A stretch of 64,000 nt of DNA, taken from assembly GCF_000517105.1 (NCBI RefSeq), contig NZ_KI912149.1, positions 1,389,946 to 1,453,945 of the forward strand. The letters are read 5' to 3'. The notes beneath the pieces are model-generated. The model saw only the letters and a program-made list of their open reading frames with translations, was not told where the DNA came from and ran no database searches. Every line of letters starts with the position of its first letter. Positions within the stretch are counted from its first letter, which is position 1. The DNA comes from Fischerella sp. PCC 9605 (GTDB taxonomy: Bacteria > Cyanobacteriota > Cyanobacteriia > Cyanobacteriales > Nostocaceae). Of the stretch, positions 53,451-62,910 are shown one piece after another. The position numbers and the translations under genes were made by a program.

Positions 53451-56400
53451 TTACTTTTTGGGATTGATATCATCGCACAGATGGCGATCGCTCTCACTCA
53501 CATTCGGATTATTCTTCAGATAATCATGCAGCCAACTGCAACCCTGTGCCAGCAACTCGTCTACAATCTCCACAGGCCATAACCGCACTGTACGGTCATC
53601 GGAAGCGGTGGCGATGGTTTTGCTATGGGGACTGAAACTCACACTATTGACACTGCTCTGATGACCTTTGAATTCAGTGATTAGCTTACCGTTGAGGTTC
53701 CACAACCGTGCTGTACCGTCAAGTGAAGCGGTGGCGATAGTTTTACCATCGGGGCTAAAACTCACACTATTGACACTGCTCTGATGCCCTTTGAATTCAG
53801 TGATTAGCTTACCGTTGAGGCTCCACAAGCGTGCTGTACGGTCATCGGAAGCGGTGGCGATGGTTTTGCTATGGGGACTGAAACTCACACTATTGACACT
53901 GCTCTGATGCCCTTTGAATTCAGTGATTAGCTTACCGTTAAGGTTCCACAACCGCGCTGTACGGTCATATGAAGCAGTGGCGATAGTTTTACCATCGGGG
54001 CTAAAACTTACACTCAAGACTAAGCCCTGATGCTCTTTTTTGAATTCTTTGATTAGCTCACCGTTGAGGTTCCACAACCGTGCTGTACCGTCAAGTGAAG
54101 CAGTAGCGATCATGTTGCCATCGGGGCTGAAACTCACACTATTGACACTGCTCTGATGACCTTTGAATTCAGTGATTAGCTTACCGTTGAGGTTCCACAA
54201 CCGTGCTGTACCGTCAAGTGAAGCAGTAGCGATAGTTTTACCATCAGGGCTGAAACTCACACTATTAACACTGCTCTGATGCCCTTCGAATTCGATTATT
54301 TGCGGTTGCTGCCCGTTGAGGTTCCACAACTGCGCTGTACCGTCAAGTGAAGCGGTAGCGATAGTTTTACCATCGGGGCTGAAACTCACACTATTGACAC
54401 TGCTCTGATGCCCTTTGAATTCGATTATTTGTGGTTGCTGCTCGTTGAGGTTCCACAACCGTGCTGTACCGTCAAGTGAAGCAGTAGCGATAGTTTTACC
54501 ATCAGGGCTGAAACTCACACTATTGACACTGCTCTGATGCCCTTTGAATTTCTTGAATTGCTGTCCGTTAAGGTTCCACAACCGTGCTGTACCGTCAGAG
54601 GAAGCGGTGGCAATCGTGTTGCCATCGGGGCTGAAACTCACACTATTGACACTGCTCTGATGCCCTTTGAATTCGGTGATTAGTTTACCGTTGAGGTTCC
54701 ACAACCGTGCTGTACCGTCAAGTGAAGCGGTAGCGATCGTGTTGCCATCGGGGCTGAAACTCACACTATTGACACTGTTCTGATGCCCTTTGAATTCGGT
54801 GATTAGCTTACCGTTGAGGTTCCACAACCGCGCTGTACGGTCATCGGAAGCGGTAGCGATGGTTTTGCCATCGGGGCTGAAACTTACACTGATGGTTTTG
54901 CCATCGTTGAAACTCACACTATTGGCACTGCTCTGATGCCCTTTGAATTCGGTGATTAGTTTACCGTTGAGGTTCCACAACCGTGCTGTACCGTCAAGTG
55001 AAGCGGTAGCGATCGTGCTGCCATCGGGGCTAAAACTCACACTATTGACACTGCCATCATGCTTTTTGAATTCTTTGATTAGCTCACCGTTGATATTCCA
55101 CAACCGTGCTGTACCGTCAACTGATGCGGTGGCGATGGTTTTGCCATCTGGGCTGAAACTCACACTATTGACACTGCTCTGATGCTTTTTGAATTCCTTG
55201 ATTAATTCACCGTTGAGGTTCCACAACCGTGCTGTACCGTCAACTGATGCGGTGGCGATGGTTTTGCCATCTGGGCTGAAACTCACACTATTGACACTGT
55301 ACTGAGACCCTTGAAACTGGTTACGTTCTTTGATGTTGCTGAGAATAGTCCGCAAAGCGAACAAAGGGCTGATATCTAGATAATCCTCCGGAAGACGACT
55401 ATCTTTTACTAAAGTTTTCAACTCTTTCCCACTCCGCATTGCTGACATCAGGGCTTCTAACTCGGTAAAATCAAACTGTCGTAATGCAGTAACTCCTGAC
55501 CGTTCTAGTTTTGTTCTTTGTTGTGCTTCCCTCAATTTATTCACAGCATACCCAGCAGCCAAGCCAGCCACAACTAACAATAATATTGATAACCCAGAAC
55601 TGACAACCAATCCCAACCGCCCTTGGCGAATTTGTCTATCAGCTTCTCGTTTCGCATCCGCCAATATTTGATTTGCCTCTTGTTCGCGCTTTAAATTCTC
55701 CTCCGCCCGCTGACGCTGTTCTCTTTCCTTCGCCAATTCTGCCAATATTTCATTACCCTGTTGCTGGCGAATAAAAGCCACAAGATAATCATGCACCAAT
55801 TGATATAAATCGGCAGGACTTTCTGGCAACAGCAAGACTAAACCTGATTTGACAAAAATCTCTAACACCAAATCAAGTTTGTCTGCTTCTGCTGCTAAAT
55901 CAGCTGCCAATTGTGCGCGAGTCTTCAAAGGACGAGTGTTGTTTTCATCTGTGAGTAAATATAAAACTAGTCGAGCACAACGTTCATTCTCAGCACCACA
56001 GTCTTTAATAACTTCTTCTAAAAATCTTTTTACTAGTTTTTCCTTAGTGCCTACTTCCTGATATTTCTGAAGAGTATTAATCTTCTCTGTTTGCAATTGC
56101 GTACCAACAATTTGCAACTCAATCGGGCGGACTTCGCCTAAATCTTCGGCTAAATCTTGCACTAATTTATCAATCAATGCAGGCTGTAAATAAAACTGTG
56201 TGCGTTCGGTTAAACTCTGCACAACTTTTTTAGCATCATCCTGTGAAAAGTTCCCCAAATAATAACGAATATTCTTATCTAAAATATTATTGTTAATTAC
56301 ACTCAAATTAAATAGACGGTCTAGTTCTAATAAATAATGTAAATAATCTTCTCGCAAAGACAGAATCACCTTTGTAAAAGGAATATCCAAGCACAGGCGC

Positions 56401-58289
56401 AGAAATTCATAAAATGGTCGTCTGTTAACTTGGTCTAAATAAACAAAGAAAAACTCTTCAAATTGGTCAAAAATTAAAACAGTTAATAAGTTGCGGTCTG
56501 CATTTTTACGCAACTGTTCTATAATTGCCATAATTGCCGATGCCGAATCAACAGGTGTAGATAATTTCTTGCCTCTTACTTCTTCAAAAGCTTCAGTCAA
56601 ACACCGCCCCAACATTCCTACCCAATCTGTGTAAGCTCGTAATAACACAGGTAAAACATCACGAGCGTCAATAGCTTGCTGTTGCAGCACAGGAATTAAA
56701 CCCGCCTGCAAAATCGAACTTTTACCCACTCCTGATTGACCATGAATGACAATCAATTTATGTTGAGTACTGCTGATTCTCTCTATCAATTGCTTGATAT
56801 CTTGTTCCCTACCAGAAGCAGCAATTTCTTGAGCAATTGTCCCTTGATTGTCAACTTGCCCGAGTGTAGGATTAATAGCCTCTCGTTGTGGAATTAAATA
56901 ACTTGCACCGATGAATGCTCGCAAACCATACTGATGTTCAATCGCAATTTGCTGTTGCTTAATCCGAAATGCTTCTAGATATTGACCTTGCTCGTAATAG
57001 AGTAAGCGCAACGTTTCCAAAATGCGAATATAAAGCTTGGGATTGTATTGAGAATTGCTTTCTGCTCTCGCTATTTCTAAATTATTGATAGCTGCTTCAA
57101 TTTCACCTAAACTTTGTTGAGAGCGTGCTAAAAGAAAGTGATACCAACCTTGCTCATGTATTTGTTGATTGGATACTTCCGATAAAACTAGCAGTGCTTG
57201 TTGAGCGAGTTGATTAGCATCATGCCAATGTGATTGCTCTAAAGCGACTTCTGCTAAAAAACCGTAATCTTCAGCTATTTGTAGCGGTAAATGATAATTT
57301 TGATGCAGCTTCAATGAATTTTCAGCTAGGCTTTGTAACTCTTCCCATAATTGTAATTGGCGCAGCACTTCACCCAGTTTATTAATATGCTCAGCAACTA
57401 AATCTTGTCTCCCTGCTTGTGTGAAAGCATCAAGACATTGCTGAAAATAATTTCTAGCTTCTTGCCAATAACCTTGATTTTCTGAATGATATTTTTCCGC
57501 TTGGCGGTAATAAGCAAGCGCAATATGCAGTAGTAACCTACCCCGCCTTTCTAACAGCATAGCCCCCCTTTTTAAGAGGGGTTGGGGGGATCTAATTTCT
57601 TGCCAAAAAGCTAAACTCTGCTGATAATGCTCTAAAGCAGAATTTATCTGATCGTATTGATAATCATGCAAACCTAAAACAAATTCTAAACTAGCTTGAA
57701 TTTCTGCTTCTAAAACTTGTCCGCGCGATCGCAAATCATCCCCAGCAGTTTGCAATTCCCAGCAAAGTTGTGAATTCGGAGTTACATTACCAGCAAAAAT
57801 ATCATCAGTTTTTTGCTGTAAAAAGCTGACTAATTCATCAGTGTTTTTTTTAAACTCAATTGTTGTTGCCCAACTTTCTAAATCTGTCGCTAATCTAATG
57901 AATTGGTGCAAAATATAGTCATTCACCCACAACAAAATTGGGAACAGAAAATTTTTTCTAAACTCCTCCCTCACTTGGTTAGCTGAAGTCAGAACCGTAT
58001 TGAGGTTTTTCACCGACTCCAAACCAAAAACCATCAAAGCGTGTGGTTGTTCATCTGTCAGTTGTTCACTGATAGCTGTGTAGAGAGTTTTGACCGATGC
58101 AGATAAAGTAATTTCGTGGATATTTATAGGAGATATTTCCCGCAGACGTTCTACCATCCTCTCTCGCAGAGAAGCATAATTACACCGCACCAAAATTAGT
58201 GAAAATTGCCCCTGAGAAAGGGTAATTGATCGCACCAAAGTTTGTAAGGAATTTTCATTGATGGCGGTGACATCTTCTGGGTTTGTCAT
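53451..58289 (-). CDS. giant TPR / STAND-type NTPase / TM / 14 WD40-repeat protein
   Basis: 1612 residues in this order: an N-terminal domain (about 1-165, SLQTLVRSITLSQGQFSLIL... LESWATTIEF) seen in cyanobacterial TPR proteins as I recall; helical TPR-like repeats (about 165-480); a P-loop NTPase with Walker A VIHGQSGVGKSS near 516 and Walker B LTVLIFDQFEEFFF near 605, of the STAND/novel-STAND type; a coiled coil and one TM helix (LGLVVSSGLSILLLVVAGLA near 890); then 14 WD40 repeats of 41 residues from about 993 (core VNSVSFSPDG-x-TIATAS-x-DGTARLWN). Fourteen blades fit two seven-bladed propellers. Such proteins are signal-sensing switches; some STAND NTPases act in phage defence. Ligand unknown. 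Pairs with the ATPase upstream. Confidence 0.88.
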   Translation of the reverse strand: MTNPEDVTAINENSLQTLVRSITLSQGQFSLILVRCNYASLRERMVERLREISPINIHEITLSASVKTLYTAISEQLTDEQPHALMVFGLESVKNLNTVLTSANQVREEFRKNFLFPILLWVNDYILHQFIRLATDLESWATTIEFKKNTDELVSFLQQKTDDIFAGNVTPNSQLCWELQTAGDDLRSRGQVLEAEIQASLEFVLGLHDYQYDQINSALEHYQQSLAFWQEIRSPQPLLKRGAMLLERRGRLLLHIALAYYRQAEKYHSENQGYWQEARNYFQQCLDAFTQAGRQDLVAEHINKLGEVLRQLQLWEELQSLAENSLKLHQNYHLPLQIAEDYGFLAEVALEQSHWHDANQLAQQALLVLSEVSNQQIHEQGWYHFLLARSQQSLGEIEAAINNLEIARAESNSQYNPKLYIRILETLRLLYYEQGQYLEAFRIKQQQIAIEHQYGLRAFIGASYLIPQREAINPTLGQVDNQGTIAQEIAASGREQDIKQLIERISSTQHKLIVIHGQSGVGKSSILQAGLIPVLQQQAIDARDVLPVLLRAYTDWVGMLGRCLTEAFEEVRGKKLSTPVDSASAIMAIIEQLRKNADRNLLTVLIFDQFEEFFFVYLDQVNRRPFYEFLRLCLDIPFTKVILSLREDYLHYLLELDRLFNLSVINNNILDKNIRYYLGNFSQDDAKKVVQSLTERTQFYLQPALIDKLVQDLAEDLGEVRPIELQIVGTQLQTEKINTLQKYQEVGTKEKLVKRFLEEVIKDCGAENERCARLVLYLLTDENNTRPLKTRAQLAADLAAEADKLDLVLEIFVKSGLVLLLPESPADLYQLVHDYLVAFIRQQQGNEILAELAKEREQRQRAEENLKREQEANQILADAKREADRQIRQGRLGLVVSSGLSILLLVVAGLAAGYAVNKLREAQQRTKLERSGVTALRQFDFTELEALMSAMRSGKELKTLVKDSRLPEDYLDISPLFALRTILSNIKERNQFQGSQYSVNSVSFSPDGKTIATASVDGTARLWNLNGELIKEFKKHQSSVNSVSFSPDGKTIATASVDGTARLWNINGELIKEFKKHDGSVNSVSFSPDGSTIATASLDGTARLWNLNGKLITEFKGHQSSANSVSFNDGKTISVSFSPDGKTIATASDDRTARLWNLNGKLITEFKGHQNSVNSVSFSPDGNTIATASLDGTARLWNLNGKLITEFKGHQSSVNSVSFSPDGNTIATASSDGTARLWNLNGQQFKKFKGHQSSVNSVSFSPDGKTIATASLDGTARLWNLNEQQPQIIEFKGHQSSVNSVSFSPDGKTIATASLDGTAQLWNLNGQQPQIIEFEGHQSSVNSVSFSPDGKTIATASLDGTARLWNLNGKLITEFKGHQSSVNSVSFSPDGNMIATASLDGTARLWNLNGELIKEFKKEHQGLVLSVSFSPDGKTIATASYDRTARLWNLNGKLITEFKGHQSSVNSVSFSPHSKTIATASDDRTARLWSLNGKLITEFKGHQSSVNSVSFSPDGKTIATASLDGTARLWNLNGKLITEFKGHQSSVNSVSFSPHSKTIATASDDRTVRLWPVEIVDELLAQGCSWLHDYLKNNPNVSESDRHLCDDINPKK
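57561..57599 (-). repeat. intergenic palindromic repeat embedded in coding sequence
   Basis: Read on the minus strand it is aaattagatccccccaaccc followed by ctcttaaaaaggggggct, a member of the family at 37932-37970. It lies inside the TPR region of the giant protein and encodes EIRSPQPLLKRGAM. The frame is kept. Confidence 0.75.
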
Positions 58290-58388
58290 TGGTTATTGGT
58301 CATTTGTCACTTTTTGTAGTTTGATTGGTTAGCAATAGCGTAACCTACCCTCCGTATCTTGGCGATTTAATTTTTGTAAGAACAGCCT

Positions 58389-58434
58389 GGAGGCTGAGCC
58401 TCCAAACCCTTGTTACCAGGTTGAACCTGGTAAC
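58389..58434. repeat. pair of palindromes (ggaggctgagcctcc and gttaccaggttgaacctggtaac)
   Basis: Two perfect hairpins 8 bp apart (58389-58403, 7-bp stem; 58412-58434, 11-bp stem), a composite cyanobacterial repeat, between the two ATPase genes of the pair. May affect transcript stability or partial termination. Confidence 0.75.
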
Positions 58435-58476
58435 GAGAACTAACGAGAACTACTAGAGAGAAGTCAAATGCATCAT

Positions 58477-59778
58477 TCATAATTTAAATTCTCTAGCTTC
58501 TGTCAAAATTGGATTGATATCAAACCAAGAGCCATCCTCATCTCGATATTCAAATACAAACATACTGCGGAGCAAAAGTTCGTATTTTTCATGACCTCTA
58601 AAGCTTTTTTGTTGCGCTACCTCACGCAGTAATTCCCATTCTTCGGGGGTAATTGCCAATGTTAGCTCATTACGGCGTTGTTTAATCACACTTTCTAAGC
58701 AATCATAGGAAATGGGTGGATCTTGTCTCTGCAAACAACGAAACAACAGCATCAGTAAGTTTCGCAAATGACCACCGCTAACTCGACACAGTCTTTCTAA
58801 AGTCACAGGACTGTCAAAAACTTGGGTAATTAAATTACGGCTTTGTTCCCAACTCACACCAGGAAAAGCCCTCACCATCATCATCTGTTGCAGCAGTGTG
58901 ATTCCCTTTTGGCATTCAGAACCATCTCGTAATTGCACGGGAACCATTGGCAAAACTTTGGGGTCTACACCAAAACGATTTGTCAGCCTTCCTAAAGCGT
59001 TGGAAAAAATCAATACTAAGGGAATTGTATAGACAACATGACAATTCAGTTGATTTAACTGTTCACCCCGTTCTACAAATAGATATTCTGGTTGGTAATA
59101 ACCCGATGGCTTCAAAGAATTATCGACTCGATCAAGATTATCAACAATTACCACTAGCCCTTTTTTACCTTGCTGTTTAAGTCTTTCTATTGCAGGTTTT
59201 AGTAACTCTTGATTAATTGATTCCAAAATACCATTTGTGCGCGGCTCTAAATATTGCCTTAGCTGGTTTCTTAGCTTGGGACTATCTTTGGTTTTGGTAG
59301 TAATTTTAGCAATACCAGCAGACAGTTCAACTCCAGAAACATCTATTGGCGTTTGCAACAAATCAACAATGTCAGTAAATAGATTTTGAAAATATCCTGG
59401 TTTCAGGTTAATTTTTATTGCTTCTAGACTTTGACTGACTTCACGGGCGATCGCCAATAAAACATCTGTAACATCAACATCAGCCATATCCAGGCTTTGA
59501 CTGGACTCGAAGTAAACAGTATGAAATCCCTGCTGTTTTAACTCTGCTTTTAGCCGCAGCAGTTCAGTAGACTTACCACAGCCGATATGTCCTGTAAATA
59601 ATTGGCAGGTTGGCTGATCGGGTGAGAGGCGAGTGATAGTTCTTCCCAGTTCCTGAATTATCGTACTACCACGTACCTCTGAGAAATCAATATAATACTG
59701 CCGATCCTCTGGTCTTCCCATATCTAGGGTTCGGCTAGGATTACAAGCTTGATAAAATTTCTCTAAATCCAGTCTCAT
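58477..59778 (-). CDS. P-loop ATPase (AAA/STAND-like), partner of the WD40 NTPase
   Basis: 433 residues, soluble. N-terminal YYIDFSEVRGSTIIQELGRTI near residue 27; Walker A FTGHIGCGKSTELLRLKAEL near 62; Walker B GLVVIVDNLDRVD near 205; an arginine-bearing sensor area near 245-265 (IPLVLIFSNALGRLTNRFG); and a C-terminal winged-helix-like part (ITPEEWELLREVAQQKS). It is the first gene of a two-gene minus-strand unit, 187 bp before the WD40 gene. I recall cyanobacterial ATPases with a similar N-terminus placed next to TPR/NTPase proteins. Whether it senses, loads or acts as the effector is unknown. Confidence 0.75.
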   Translation of the reverse strand: MRLDLEKFYQACNPSRTLDMGRPEDRQYYIDFSEVRGSTIIQELGRTITRLSPDQPTCQLFTGHIGCGKSTELLRLKAELKQQGFHTVYFESSQSLDMADVDVTDVLLAIAREVSQSLEAIKINLKPGYFQNLFTDIVDLLQTPIDVSGVELSAGIAKITTKTKDSPKLRNQLRQYLEPRTNGILESINQELLKPAIERLKQQGKKGLVVIVDNLDRVDNSLKPSGYYQPEYLFVERGEQLNQLNCHVVYTIPLVLIFSNALGRLTNRFGVDPKVLPMVPVQLRDGSECQKGITLLQQMMMVRAFPGVSWEQSRNLITQVFDSPVTLERLCRVSGGHLRNLLMLLFRCLQRQDPPISYDCLESVIKQRRNELTLAITPEEWELLREVAQQKSFRGHEKYELLLRSMFVFEYRDEDGSWFDINPILTEAREFKL

Positions 59779-59886
59779 GAAGAGTAACCCGCAGATAGGC
59801 TGACACTTCTCGTTATTTTAAGTGATTATACAGATGATAAAGTTGCTCTAAGGAATATTCATCCTTGAGAGGGGCTGATGTGGTGA

Positions 59887-60300
59887 TTTTCTTGTTTCCA
59901 GGTTTCGGCGAATGCAAACCTACTGTTGGTCTTCGAGCAGCATGCACAGACAATGCTTGATGCCATAAACCGAGAGAACAATTACACCCGACAAGTTGTG
60001 CAGGCGATCGCGCAACAATTGAAAGGAGAGCTTCCGGGGACGGGCGCGATCGCCCACAGTCTAGCAATTAGCGTCCGCCAGTTACAGCGAGAGTTACAAG
60101 CCGAGGGTACGTCATACCAGCAACTTTTGGATGAAACTCGTAAAGAACTTGCCCTGCGACATTTGAAAAACCTGGATACTCCAATTCACGATGTCGCTTT
60201 TTTGTTGGGGTTCTCTGAACCCAGTGCCTTTCACCGCGCCTTCAAACGCTGGACAGGACAAACTCCACGAGTTTACCGATTATCTAGTGGCTCGATGTGA
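59887..60300 (+). pseudogene. 5'-truncated AraC-family transcription regulator
   Basis: An open frame after the TGA at 59884-59886 reads FSCFQVSANANLLLVFEQHAQTML and continues to a complete AraC DNA-binding domain: IAHSLAISVRQLQRELQAEGTSY (first HTH) and IHDVAFLLGFSEPSAFHRAFKRWTGQTP (second HTH). The 200-residue N-terminal arabinose-binding-type domain is missing and no good start precedes it; the first in-frame candidate is TTG at 59926. Could still yield a small DNA-binding protein, but truncation is more likely. Confidence 0.75.
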
Positions 60301-60398
60301 AGGGAAGGCGATCGCACTGTCTAAACAAAAGCTTGCACCGGACTACCTGGAAATTATTGGCTTAGTTTAGGAACTATTCTTAAACTCATTTCCTTTAC

Positions 60399-60722
60399 TC
60401 AGCGCCAGAGCTTATTTTCTAAGTCTCTTACCTGTCGCTCTAAACGATCAATTCTACCCCGCAGTTCGTCCACCTCTGACTGACGTGCAACTCCTAAATC
60501 TTGCATCATATTCCGCATTTGCCGTTGCATGTTAGTTTCCCAGCTGCCTTGCTCGGACTTTAACTGGTTTAACATGTCATCCATGACTGCTTTAGCCTGC
60601 TCAGGATCGAGCTTACCATCCTTAACTAGTTGGTCGCTCACTTCCTTGAGTTTTTCTGCCATCATGGACGTTGTACCAATACCGATCATCAATAACTGCC
60701 TCATCCAGTTGTTGCTGTCCAT
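60399..60722 (-). CDS. phasin-family-like coiled-coil protein
   Basis: 107 residues, helical: DPEQAKAVMDDMLNQLKSEQG then a heptad-rich C-terminus (SEVDELRGRIDRLERQVRDLENKLWR). This layout fits the poly(hydroxyalkanoate) granule-associated/phasin-type proteins annotated in cyanobacteria. A hydrophobic patch near the N-terminus (MRQLLMIGIGTTSMMAEKL) might bind granule or membrane surfaces. No neighbouring PHA gene in the window, so the role is uncertain. Confidence 0.72.
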   Translation of the reverse strand: MDSNNWMRQLLMIGIGTTSMMAEKLKEVSDQLVKDGKLDPEQAKAVMDDMLNQLKSEQGSWETNMQRQMRNMMQDLGVARQSEVDELRGRIDRLERQVRDLENKLWR

Positions 60723-60846
60723 ACCGCCTTGTCCTTGTTTATAATCAAATGACCCTTAGTGCATCTAGGCAATACACCATTGCTGGAAGGATAATTACTC
60801 TAGACTACAGCTCTATTCTGACAAACGTAACATAGGGATAAAAGGT

Positions 60847-61161
60847 GTGATTGTCGAACTGCTTAGGGTAAAAATACCACCTACACAACGAGAAAAATAC
60901 ATCCAGAAGGACGCCGAAATTTGGACAGCAGCGCTTGCCAGTTATCCTGGTTTTCTCGGTAAAGAAGTTTGGATTAACCCCAACGAGCCAGCAGAGGTCA
61001 TCCTAATCATTCATTGGGCAACGCGGGAACAATGGAAAGCAATTGGACAATCCGAATTGAACGCCATAGAGCAACGGTTTGCCCAAGAACTAGGATTTAC
61101 TGGCGAGATAGTAGAGTCATCTGAGTATCAAGTACGGAAATTTCCGCAAAATAAGGGTTAA
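60847..61161 (+). CDS. TIGR03792-like protein (ABM-type dimeric alpha-beta barrel)
   Basis: 104 residues. IVELLRVKIPPTQREKYIQKD, LASYPGFLGKEVWINP and VILIIHWATREQWKAI are the pattern of a cyanobacterial family related to antibiotic biosynthesis monooxygenase folds. Start is GTG at 60847. No cysteine or cofactor motif, so the biochemical activity is not known. Monocistronic by spacing. Confidence 0.75.
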   Translation: MIVELLRVKIPPTQREKYIQKDAEIWTAALASYPGFLGKEVWINPNEPAEVILIIHWATREQWKAIGQSELNAIEQRFAQELGFTGEIVESSEYQVRKFPQNKG

Positions 61162-61583
61162 TATCGTGTCTACTTGAATACTTATACTTTCGCTGAGGCT
61201 GGTAATGACTAATATTTAATATACCGCTTTACCACTCAATGTTTTATAAGTTATTTACCGAACATGTTCTAATGATTTAGTACTGCTATTATATAAGATT
61301 AGTTTCAAAGCAGGTCTATTGTGCGATCGCATAAATACTTGTAAGGTAATAAAACTGCTGCGACAACCGCACAGGAGTTGCCGCAACCTTTACATCAGAG
61401 GATTGCACCCTAATTTTTCTCATTTTATATCCTTGTTGTAAAAGTACATCACAACAAGAGATAGAAATTATTTTCTGACAAATGTAATTGTTGAAATCTT
61501 GGGTAAGCCAGCTTGATCGCTGGACTAAATTTTTTGTGGTTGGTTGAAAAACAATAAGTAACAACTAACCATTAACGAGCCTT
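61162..61583. other. gene-free convergent region
   Basis: 422 bp A+T-rich region downstream of both neighbours. No supported frame, no strong terminator hairpin. Confidence 0.35.
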
Positions 61584-62060
61584 TTAGTTATTTGTTGGTA
61601 CTGGTGTTGCGGGAGCAACTTTTACATTTTTAGCGTCTACACTTTTAACACCTTTAATTTCTTGAGCCAAAGTGGGGATTCTATTAAGTTGCTCCTGAGT
61701 AGGAACCGTTCCAGCAACAGTAACAACACCTTCTTCAGATTCAACAGTTAACTGACTAGCTGGTAAATTTGCTTCTAATTTTCCCCGAACTTCGCTTTCC
61801 AAATCGGCATCAGCTCTATCTGCGTCACCGCCAGTGATGTTGTTACGTTGCTCCCGCGCCCGAATGTCAGACTCAATTTGGTCTTTACGAACTTCGCTTG
61901 TGGCGTCTTGTTGATTTTCTTGAGCTGTTTCTGTCGCTGGTGCGTTGACGTTTTCCTCTGTATTGCTAGGGGCATTTGTACTGGTTCTAGAGGCTGTTTC
62001 GCAACCAGCTGCACCTACAACCAGGACACCACTAATTAGTAATGGAATGAATTTCTTCAT
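61584..62060 (-). CDS. BON-domain lipoprotein
   Basis: 158 residues from the ATG at 62060 (MKKFIPLLISGVLVVGAAGC), favoured over 62072 by an aggtgag box. The N-terminus is a lipoprotein signal with Cys in GAAGCETAS. A Gln/Asn/Thr-rich linker follows, then a BON domain near residues 85-150 (DADLESEVRGKLEANLPASQLTVESEEGVVTVAGTVPTQEQL), which typically binds phospholipid or peptidoglycan-associated surfaces. C-terminus is Pro/Thr-rich. Envelope stress role is likely by family. Followed on the minus side by A+T-rich DNA. Confidence 0.85.
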   Translation of the reverse strand: MKKFIPLLISGVLVVGAAGCETASRTSTNAPSNTEENVNAPATETAQENQQDATSEVRKDQIESDIRAREQRNNITGGDADRADADLESEVRGKLEANLPASQLTVESEEGVVTVAGTVPTQEQLNRIPTLAQEIKGVKSVDAKNVKVAPATPVPTNN

Positions 62061-62129
62061 TGTTTTTCTCACCTGAAAGTTTTAGCAATGAATTAACATG
62101 TGTGCAAGGAAGAGGAGCGAATTTTTACA

Positions 62130-62215
62130 AATTGGTCATTCGTCATTAGTCATTCGTCATTAGTAAGTAACAAAGAAAAAAATGACAAATGACAAAGGAC
62201 AAAGGACGATTGACT
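62130..62215. repeat. heptamer-type tandem repeats (gtcattcgtcatta / aatgacaaaggac)
   Basis: Blocks of gtcattcgtcattagtcattc and complementary-type atgacaaatgacaaaggac between two minus-strand stress genes; the two halves could pair as a stem. Confidence 0.6.
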
Positions 62216-62217
62216 AA

Positions 62218-62910
62218 CTAGATATTTGTATCTCTACGGTCATCTCTACGGTCAACGATGACTACTTTGGGGTCATTGTCAACAACATTGCTAGGATAAT
62301 CAGCACGAGTGGTATCAACTCCAGCATTAGCAGGATTTACATAATCGCTGCGAGTTGCGGTGGCATCGGGTACATTGTAGACACCAAACTCTTCAATGCC
62401 TCGATTTCTGAGAACTGCTTCAGCGCGCTGGATTTCGGCTTCCGTGCCTTCTACCATGACTAAATAATGCCCACGGGAGACGCGATCGTTGTAAACTCTA
62501 GCTCGTTCTTCAGGGATTCCTAAGCCAACAAGCGCACCTACTAACCCGCCAGCAGCAGCACCAATACCAGCACCCGCAGCAGTTGTAGCTAGAGTTGTGG
62601 CTAATTCACCTGCCAGTAAGATTGGACCTACACCAGGAATTGCCAAAGTACCCAAACCTACCAACAAGCCGGTCAGACCTCCTAGTACACCACCTGTAAC
62701 CGCTCCAGCAGCAGCTCCTTCATCTGCTTTATTGCCAACACGCTTTTGTGTGTCAACACCAGCAATATCACCAGTGCGATCCGCGTCTTTGGCAATTACA
62801 GATATTTGATTCATGTTAAAGCCAGCATCTCTAAGTTCGGTGAGCGCATATTCGGCATCACTACGATTAGAAAATACTCCAACTGCACGTCTGCGTTCTC
62901 CCACAACCAT
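62218..62910 (-). CDS. general-stress (17M-like) protein with glycine-zipper membrane region
   Basis: 230 residues from the ATG at 62910 (MVVGERRRAVGVFSNRSDAEYALTELRDAGF), where ggaggattaaaa is an ideal ribosome site; the 35 residues upstream are not used. The N-terminal domain matches heat/general stress protein 17M (YflT) type folds. The centre (about residues 75-140) is rich in Gly and Ala (AAGAVTGGVLGGLTGLLVGLG) with repeated GxxxG zippers, suggesting membrane insertion or self-assembly. A second alpha/beta part (HYLVMVEGTEAEIQRAEAVL) follows. Probably stress-induced. Confidence 0.83.
   Translation of the reverse strand: MVVGERRRAVGVFSNRSDAEYALTELRDAGFNMNQISVIAKDADRTGDIAGVDTQKRVGNKADEGAAAGAVTGGVLGGLTGLLVGLGTLAIPGVGPILLAGELATTLATTAAGAGIGAAAGGLVGALVGLGIPEERARVYNDRVSRGHYLVMVEGTEAEIQRAEAVLRNRGIEEFGVYNVPDATATRSDYVNPANAGVDTTRADYPSNVVDNDPKVVIVDRRDDRRDTNI

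Noticed and set aside
53163-53523. Open frames on both strands across the 42-bp array (81-111 residues, repeats like KFESLRFNVEVLKV or AEPQRLELHLQ).
   Set aside because: They arise from a repeat whose length is a multiple of 3; no ribosome site or independent coding signature. Kept as a repeat array only.
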